Source of the DNA: Candidatus Phaeomarinibacter sp.
Lineage (GTDB): Bacteria > Pseudomonadota > Alphaproteobacteria > CGMCC-115125
Reading direction: 5' to 3'
DNA: 11,456 bases
Assembly: GCA_028279995.1 (NCBI GenBank)
Contig: JANQMQ010000617.1
Span: 1-11,456, forward strand
Under the pieces are notes generated by a model that saw only the letters and a program-made list of their open reading frames with translations, was not told the origin of the DNA and did no database searches. Positions 6,856-11,456 of this stretch are shown one piece after another; position 1 is the stretch's first letter; each line of letters opens with the position of its first letter. The position numbers and the translations under genes were made by a program.

Positions 6856-8723
6856 TCAGCTGCCTCGGTTTCGGTTTCAGCCTGAGCCTGCTTGGCGGCA
6901 AAGCCGTCCTCATACCACCAGACATCCGGAAATCCACCCGCAGGCGCAAAGGAAGGAAGTGTTTCGGGAAGGCCAAACCGGTCCCAGCGGGCGGTCCGCA
7001 GCGGGCTCCACCATTGCGGCACCAGATAGTGGTTCCACAGCAGCACGCGATCGAGGGCGCGCGTGGCTGCCACCAGCGTTTCGCGATCCGGGGCAAAGAT
7101 GATGGCGTCAATCAGCTTGTCGACGGCCGGGTTCTTGATGCCGATGCGGTTGCGGCTGCCTTCACGGTCAGCGCTGTCCGAGCCCCAGAAGTCGCGCTGC
7201 TCGTTGCCAGGCGAAAGCGACTGGGCGAACGAGCTTACGATCATGTCATAGTCGAACTCTTCCACGCGCGCCTGATACTGGGAGGTGTCCACCACGCGGA
7301 TGGTCGATTCAACACCGAGACGCTCAAGGCTCTGCTTGAAGGGGAGAACAACACGCTCAAACGTCGGCGACACGAGAAGGAACTCGACTTCCATCTTCTC
7401 GCCGGTCTCATTGTTCGTCAGCGCTCCGTCCTGAATGGACCAGCCTGCTTCCATCATCAAGGCCGTTGCCTTGCGCAAGTTCGTCCGCACGGTGCGCGGG
7501 TCGCCATTGACCGGATTTTCATAGTCTGCGGTGAAGACCTCTTCGGGTATCTGGCCGCGCAGGGGTTCAAGGATCTCCAGCTCCTTGGGCCCGGGCAGCC
7601 CCGTGGCCTCAAGCTCTGACCCCTCAAAGAAGGAATCCGTGCGGGCATACTGATCAAAAAAGATGTTCTTGTTCATCCACTCGAAATCGAAGGCCAGGTT
7701 GAAGGCCTGACGCACGCGTGGGTCGCTGAACTTGTCGCGGCGAAGATTGAAGATGAAGGCCTGCATGGGCGAGGCCTGGTTGGTCTTGAAGGTCTGCAGC
7801 ACCACGCGGCCATCCTGAACGGCCGGGAAGTCATATTCAGTAGCCCAGCGCTTGGCGCTGTTTTCGGCCCTGAAGTCGTAGCGGTCACCCTTGAAGGCTT
7901 CGACCATCGCCGTTTCATCGAGATAGTACTCGATGATAAGGCGGTCGAAATTGTGCTTGCCGCGATTGACCGGCAGGTCCTTGCCCCAATAATCCTCCAC
8001 GCGCTCCAGCACGATACGGCGGCCGGGATCAACGTCGGCAATCTTGTAGGGACCGGAGCCGAGCGGCGGCACCAGGGTTGAGGATGCGAAATCCCGTCCT
8101 TCGGAGCCATCCCAGTAGTGCTCCGGCAGCACATAGAGCTGACCCATGATGAGCGGCAGCTCACGGTTGCCCGTTTCGTCAAACTCGAACCGCACACGAT
8201 GATCGCCCAGGGCTTCGACCTTGCTCACATTCTTGTAGTAGGACGCGAAGTGCGGGTGATTGGCGATCAGCGAATTGAAGCTGAAGATGACGTCGCTTGA
8301 CGTCAGAGGCTCACCATCATGCCACCGCGCTGTCTCGTGAAGTTCAAACTCAACCCAGGCGAAATCATCCGGATACGTCACCGACTTGGCAATGAGGCCG
8401 TATTCGGCGCTTGGCTCATCCATCGAATCCGCCATCAGCGTTTCGTAGATATCGGTGACGGCGCCGGGTTTGCCCTTGATTATGAACGGATTGAGGCTGT
8501 CGAAAGTGCCGAAGGTCGCCTGGCGAAGGCGCCCTCCCTTGGGAGCATCCGGATTTACATAGTCAAAATGGGTGTAGCCATCGGCATATTTCGGCTCGCC
8601 AATCAGTGACAGACCGCTTGTCGTTGTCACGTTCTGCGCATGTCCCATGGTGGCCGATGCCGTCAGCAATAGTGCGGCAAGCGAAATGCCCTTCAGGGTC
8701 TCAATGGCGGCGGTGGGCCACAT
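6852..8723 (-). CDS. yejA: YejA-type periplasmic peptide-binding protein, first copy
   Basis: This is an SBP family 5 protein of about 623 residues. The hydrophobic N-terminal segment ISLAALLLTASATMGHAQ is a signal peptide with likely cleavage after GHA. Family hallmarks are THFDYVNPDAPKGG, WHDGEPLTSSDVIFSFN, PPLGSGPYKIADVDPG, DYWGKDLPVNRGKHNFD and QAFNLAFDFEWMNKN. It ends in an Ala/Glu/Thr-rich tail (AETETEAAE) not shared with the second copy. An in-frame ATG two codons upstream (8729) exists, but GGAG (8735-8732) is only 2 bases from it and 8 bases from the ATG at 8723, so I prefer 8723. It is the first gene of the operon and supplies ligand to YejB-YejE-YejF. Tandem yejA genes ahead of yejBEF are known in Rhizobiales such as Brucella, so the layout is not itself new. 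Confidence 0.9.
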   Translation of the reverse strand: MWPTAAIETLKGISLAALLLTASATMGHAQNVTTTSGLSLIGEPKYADGYTHFDYVNPDAPKGGRLRQATFGTFDSLNPFIIKGKPGAVTDIYETLMADSMDEPSAEYGLIAKSVTYPDDFAWVEFELHETARWHDGEPLTSSDVIFSFNSLIANHPHFASYYKNVSKVEALGDHRVRFEFDETGNRELPLIMGQLYVLPEHYWDGSEGRDFASSTLVPPLGSGPYKIADVDPGRRIVLERVEDYWGKDLPVNRGKHNFDRLIIEYYLDETAMVEAFKGDRYDFRAENSAKRWATEYDFPAVQDGRVVLQTFKTNQASPMQAFIFNLRRDKFSDPRVRQAFNLAFDFEWMNKNIFFDQYARTDSFFEGSELEATGLPGPKELEILEPLRGQIPEEVFTADYENPVNGDPRTVRTNLRKATALMMEAGWSIQDGALTNNETGEKMEVEFLLVSPTFERVVLPFKQSLERLGVESTIRVVDTSQYQARVEEFDYDMIVSSFAQSLSPGNEQRDFWGSDSADREGSRNRIGIKNPAVDKLIDAIIFAPDRETLVAATRALDRVLLWNHYLVPQWWSPLRTARWDRFGLPETLPSFAPAGGFPDVWWYEDGFAAKQAQAETETEAAE

Positions 8724-8731
8724 ATGCATGT

Positions 8732-8735
8732 CTCC
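8732..8735 (-). promoter_or_regulatory. Ribosome binding site that decides the start of the first yejA
   Basis: On the minus strand GGAG is followed by AC-ATG-CAT-ATG. The spacing is 2 bases to the first ATG (8729) and 8 bases to the second (8723), which favours the second. Confidence 0.55.
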
Positions 8736-8806
8736 GAACCCGGATTGATGGATGGTCAGGTCTCAGTCGATACACACATTGTGACGAAACTGCGCCGGAT
8801 ATGCGA

Positions 8807-8836
8807 GAGGCGGACCCCCGGTAAAGGGCCCGCCTC
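8807..8836 (-). terminator. Hairpin between the cytochrome c gene and yejA, possible terminator
   Basis: GAGGCGG (8807-8813) pairs with CCGCCTC (8830-8836). After one mismatch, CCC (8815-8817) pairs with GGG (8826-8828), giving a GC-rich stem of 7+3 pairs with an 8-base loop. It lies about 50 bases after the cytochrome stop and about 80 bases before the yej start, where a terminator would be expected. There is no T run on either side, so it is not a standard intrinsic terminator and may instead mark a message end or processing site. The rest of the 8724-8885 spacer should hold the yej promoter, but I cannot pick out convincing -35/-10 boxes. Confidence 0.4.
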
Positions 8837-8885
8837 ATCAAATTTCGGTGTTGTTACAGGCAGGTAATGCTGCCGGAGCCGAACG

Positions 8886-9578
8886 CTACTGCGCTGTCTC
8901 CGTTCCCGGCCGGCCATTGCGCTCGGGCTCATCACCGCCGCCAGAAGATGTCGCCGGGACTGCTTCAGCAGGAATCGCTTCTTCTGCCGGTGCCTCAGCT
9001 GCAGCCTCTTCAGGTGCCGCCGGGGCAGGCACTGCCGGACGCGCAAACGGGGTCGGCGCCTGTTCGGCGACATAGACCATGATGGCAGCGCGATCCTCAG
9101 GCTTGTTGAGGCCCGCGAACGACATGATGGTGCCCGGGATGTAGTCGTTGGGCTTCTTCAGGAACGCGTCCATCGTCGCCCAGTCCCAGATGCCCGGCGT
9201 GCCAGCCAATGCAGAGGAATAGTTGAAGTTGTCCAGGTGAGCTTTCTTGCCGCCCATGACGTTCCAGAGGTTCGGGCCAACCTTGTTTTCACCGCCATCG
9301 GAGAATGTGTGGCAGGCCACGCAACGGCGGGCAACGCGCTCGCCGCGTTCAGCGGTTGCGACGGCGATCAGTTCTTCAATCGACAGTTCCGGCTCAGCAT
9401 CAGCAGCGGCACCACCGCTCTGGGCGCCTTCTTCCTCCACACCTTCAACAATGAATGCCTTCTGTTCAGGCACAGTGGGTGCATAGAGCGCGGGAACCAG
9501 GAACATGCCAACGCCCAGCAGAACCAGCAGTGACGCCAGAACGGCGCCTGCAATCTTGTTGAATTCGAAACTATCCAT
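8886..9578 (-). CDS. Membrane-anchored c-type cytochrome, CycM/c552-like
   Basis: The protein has 230 residues. An uncleaved N-terminal anchor (about 8-31) starts MDSFEFNKIAGAVLASLLV, a sequence typical of alphaproteobacterial CycM/cytochrome c552 proteins. An acidic and Ala/Gly-rich linker (about 45-65) leads to a class I cytochrome c domain (about 66-172). Haem attaches at CVACH (Cys86, Cys89, His90); the distal ligand is probably Met152 in PGTIMSF. KVGPNLWNVMG and the NDYIPG stretch are also family hallmarks. The domain faces the periplasm and carries electrons, in known relatives between the bc1 complex and a terminal oxidase. After the domain comes a roughly 50-residue Ala/Pro/Glu-rich tail (about 174-230) that is longer than I expect for the family. 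It is transcribed divergently from kdsB. No strong ribosome binding site is seen; the start rests on the conserved N terminus. Confidence 0.88.
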   Translation of the reverse strand: MDSFEFNKIAGAVLASLLVLLGVGMFLVPALYAPTVPEQKAFIVEGVEEEGAQSGGAAADAEPELSIEELIAVATAERGERVARRCVACHTFSDGGENKVGPNLWNVMGGKKAHLDNFNYSSALAGTPGIWDWATMDAFLKKPNDYIPGTIMSFAGLNKPEDRAAIMVYVAEQAPTPFARPAVPAPAAPEEAAAEAPAEEAIPAEAVPATSSGGGDEPERNGRPGTETAQ

Positions 9579-9883
9579 AGTGCTGGGTATCCGGTGCTTA
9601 ATCTTGTTTGACGTGTGAGGCGCGTGACGCTCAGGCGGGAATCAACAAATCTGGCACCGCGCTGAAGACAAGTATCGTATCTGCGCAGTGAGGCCGCAGA
9701 CTACCCGCTTCCGGTTTTGCCGGGCAAGACGTATAAGCTGCGGAAATACAGGTCAGATGCGCTCATTTGGCCTTTCACGGCCACAAAGGCGCGGCGAAGC
9801 GTCGCATTCCAAGCGGCCACCTGCCAAAAGGCGCCCGATTGGCCGTTTTTGCCAAGCACCGTCCTACCAGCGAAGCTACTCCG
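9579..9883. promoter_or_regulatory. Divergent spacer between cytochrome c and kdsB
   Basis: These 305 bases must hold the promoters of both divergent genes. On the + strand a -10-like TATAAG occurs at 9732-9737, with only a poor -35 (TTCCGG, 17 bases upstream). On the minus strand I cannot name a convincing promoter. Small inverted repeats occur: CCGG-TTTTG-CCGG near 9712-9724, GCCTTT...AAAGGC at 9770-9790, and the hairpin plus T run described separately at 9814-9850. Open frames crossing the spacer look like chance frames with no recognisable protein. Confidence 0.4.
9814..9850 (+). terminator. Terminator-like hairpin with T run in the kdsB leader
   Basis: CGGCCA (9814-9819) pairs with TGGCCG (9840-9845), with an inner GCC-AAAA-GGC (9823-9832), and five Ts (9846-9850) follow directly. 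This has the form of a weak intrinsic terminator or attenuator, 34 bases ahead of the preferred kdsB start. The outer stem is only 6 pairs and the internal loop is large, so it may be chance. Confidence 0.3.
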
Positions 9884-10663
9884 ATGACCGCCACCTCACA
9901 CACACTGCGCCCCCTTCTCGTGATTCCCGCCCGCATGGCGGCCACACGCCTTCCCGGCAAGCCGCTGGCCGACATTGCGGGCAAGCCAATGATCGTCCGT
10001 GTCTGGGAGATTGCCGCTGCCTGGGCCGCGCAGAACGCCGGTGCGCAGGTGCTGGTCGCCGCCGGTGATCAGGAGATCGTTGATGCGGTCCAAGCGGCAG
10101 GCGGCAAGGCCGTCATGACCGATCCGGACCTCCCATCGGGAACGGACCGATGCTGGGCCGCAGCCGAAACGGTGGACCCGGAGCAAAACTTCAACGTGGT
10201 GGTCAATCTTCAGGGCGACCAGCCGGTTTTCGATCCTGAGATCCTCAGTGCCGTTCTGACGCCGCTGGGCGATGCGTCCGTGGACATCTCGACGCTTGCC
10301 TCGATCATCGTTGACGAGCATGAGCGCGACAACCCAAACGTCGTCAAGCTGGTGCCAAGCTTCACCGTGCCGGATGTGCCCATTGCGAGAGTGCTCTATT
10401 TCACCCGCGCCACAGCACCTACCGGCGACGGACCGCTGTACCACCACGTCGGCATCTACGCGTTCCGGCGTGATGCGCTGAAGCAGTTTGTTGCCCTGCC
10501 ACCGTCACCGCTTGAAGTCCGCGAGAAGCTGGAGCAGTTGCGGGCGCTCGAACATGGTATGCGTATAGATGCAGCAATCGTTCCCCAGGGCACCCGCATC
10601 GGCGTGGACAGCCCGGAGGACCTAGAGCGCGCGCGGGCCTATTTCAACAACGAGACTATATAA
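9884..10663 (+). CDS. kdsB: 3-deoxy-manno-octulosonate cytidylyltransferase (CMP-KDO synthetase)
   Basis: KdsB activates KDO with CTP to give CMP-KDO and pyrophosphate, the donor for the LPS inner core; it acts in the cytoplasm. From the ATG at 9884 the protein has 259 residues, near the roughly 250 of E. coli KdsB. Motifs: the nucleotide-binding loop LVIPARMAATRLPGKPL (about 12-28), SGTDR, LQGDQP (109-114, with Asp112 expected at the metal/nucleotide site), HHVGIYAFRRD, SPLEVREKLEQLRALEHG and the closing GVDSPEDLERAR. The frame stays open upstream to an ATG at 9767, but the extra 39 residues are basic and unlike any KdsB, and would put the P-loop far from the N terminus; hence the start at 9884, with a weak GAAG 8 bases ahead. 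pheA follows after 12 bases, so the two probably form an operon, as in other alphaproteobacteria. Confidence 0.94.
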   Translation: MTATSHTLRPLLVIPARMAATRLPGKPLADIAGKPMIVRVWEIAAAWAAQNAGAQVLVAAGDQEIVDAVQAAGGKAVMTDPDLPSGTDRCWAAAETVDPEQNFNVVVNLQGDQPVFDPEILSAVLTPLGDASVDISTLASIIVDEHERDNPNVVKLVPSFTVPDVPIARVLYFTRATAPTGDGPLYHHVGIYAFRRDALKQFVALPPSPLEVREKLEQLRALEHGMRIDAAIVPQGTRIGVDSPEDLERARAYFNNETI

Positions 10664-10675
10664 CGAGACAGTGTC

Positions 10676-11456
10676 ATGAGTGCCGACAGCACCCCAGATA
10701 ACACCATCGTCTATCAGGGCGAACCGGGAGCCAATTCACAGATCGCCTGCCAGCAGGTGTTTCCGGGCATGACACCGCGCGCCTGCGCAACCTTTGAAGA
10801 GGCCTTTGCCGCCATTGCCGATGGCGAGGCGAAGCTTGGCATGATCCCCATCGAGAATTCACTCGCAGGCCGGGTCGCGGACATTCATCACCTGTTGCCG
10901 GAATCAGGCCTCTACATCATCGGCGAACATTTCCTGCGCATCCGCTTTGCGCTGATGGCCCCCAAGGGAGCCAAGCTTGCCGACATAAAGACCGCGCAAA
11001 GCCACATCATGGCACTCGGCCAATGCCGCAAGACTCTTAATTCGCTGGGCATTCTGGGCCAGGCGGGGGCAGATACCGCCGGGTCCGCACGGGAAGTGGC
11101 GGAATTGAATGATCCGACCCATGCAGCCTTGGCCACGCCTGAAGCCGCCGAGATTTACGGCCTCGACATCCTCAAGACCGACATGGAGGATGCGGACCAC
11201 AACACGACCCGCTTCCTCATCATGGCAGCAGAGCCCGATGACGCGACACCGGAAGAAGAGCCTGTGATCACGAGTTTTGTCTTCCGTGTACGGAATGTTC
11301 CGGCGGCGCTCTACAAGGCCATGGGCGGCTTCGCCACCAATGGCGTCAACATGACGAAGCTGGAAAGCTATCAGATTGAAGGCTCGTTCAATGCCTCGCA
11401 ATTCTATGCCGAGATTGAAGGCCATCCTGATGAGCGCTCGGTGCAACTGGCGCTCG
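10676..11456 (+). CDS. pheA: Prephenate dehydratase with ACT domain (3' end cut by window edge)
   Basis: PheA converts prephenate to phenylpyruvate in phenylalanine synthesis. The frame from ATG 10676 stays open for 260 codons to the edge; family length is about 280-300 residues, so only the last few dozen residues should be missing. The catalytic domain (about 10-185) shows YQGEPGANS (13-21), IPIENSLAGRV (57-67) and the active-site TRF motif within HNTTRFLIM (Thr178). A regulatory ACT domain starts near 199 (SFVFRVRNVPAALYKAMGGF). Where E. coli-type proteins have ESRP for phenylalanine binding, this one has ESYQ (230-233) followed by GSFNASQFYAEIEGHP; this form is, to my knowledge, common in alphaproteobacteria. 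There is no chorismate mutase domain, unlike E. coli PheA. GAGA lies 7 bases ahead of the ATG, and kdsB ends 12 bases upstream. Confidence 0.93.
   Translation, partial: MSADSTPDNTIVYQGEPGANSQIACQQVFPGMTPRACATFEEAFAAIADGEAKLGMIPIENSLAGRVADIHHLLPESGLYIIGEHFLRIRFALMAPKGAKLADIKTAQSHIMALGQCRKTLNSLGILGQAGADTAGSAREVAELNDPTHAALATPEAAEIYGLDILKTDMEDADHNTTRFLIMAAEPDDATPEEEPVITSFVFRVRNVPAALYKAMGGFATNGVNMTKLESYQIEGSFNASQFYAEIEGHPDERSVQLAL

Noticed and set aside
5002..8723. A recent gene duplication or assembly artefact behind the two yejA genes
   Set aside because: The two proteins differ throughout and have different signal peptides and tails; this is an old divergence, not a repeat.
8775..8783. CACA-T-TGTG palindrome upstream of the first yejA as an operator
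   Set aside because: It is only 4 pairs with a single-base centre and has no second copy nearby; this is expected by chance.
9688..10068. 126-codon + strand open frame crossing the spacer and the start of kdsB
   Set aside because: It is arginine-rich with no recognisable motif and overlaps the clear kdsB frame; it is a chance frame in GC-rich DNA.

Overview
The window looks like chromosomal DNA of an alphaproteobacterium. The G+C content is clearly high. A cycM-type anchored cytochrome c lies divergent to kdsB-pheA, and a double-yejA yejBEF operon is present; both arrangements are typical of Rhizobiales and relatives. The exact genus cannot be read from the sequence. Nothing suggests a mobile element: I found no IS, integrase, tRNA, rRNA, CRISPR array or phage gene, and codon use is even throughout.

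Layout from left to right. (1) The 3' end of a MarR-family regulator on the + strand overlaps by 4 bases (ATGA) a gene for an SH3b-NlpC/P60 cysteine peptidase. (2) Convergent to it, and sharing stop-codon bases with it, is a five-gene minus-strand operon. In transcription order this is yejA-type binding protein 1 (8723-6852), yejA-type binding protein 2 (6855-5002), yejB permease (4906-3803), yejE permease (3799-2696) and yejF double ATPase (2699-1062). Most junctions overlap or are tight; the exception is a 95-base gap between the second binding protein and yejB. (3) Upstream, also on the minus strand, is a membrane-anchored c-type cytochrome (9578-8886). (4) A divergent spacer of about 305 bases separates it from kdsB (CMP-KDO synthetase) and pheA (prephenate dehydratase) on the + strand; pheA runs off the right edge.

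How the genes work together. YejABEF is a peptide/peptidoglycan-fragment ABC importer: two periplasmic binding proteins feed one YejB-YejE channel driven by YejF. The NlpC/P60 enzyme next to it has no signal peptide and has the Cys-His-His residues of murein-peptide endopeptidases. A plausible reading is that imported muropeptides or peptides are trimmed in the cytoplasm. KdsB serves LPS inner-core synthesis, PheA serves phenylalanine synthesis, and the cytochrome carries electrons in the respiratory chain.

I did not find a convincing undescribed system. The items most worth checking are the paired binding proteins with the adjacent cytoplasmic NlpC/P60 enzyme, the kdsB leader hairpin, and the acidic tail of the cytochrome.
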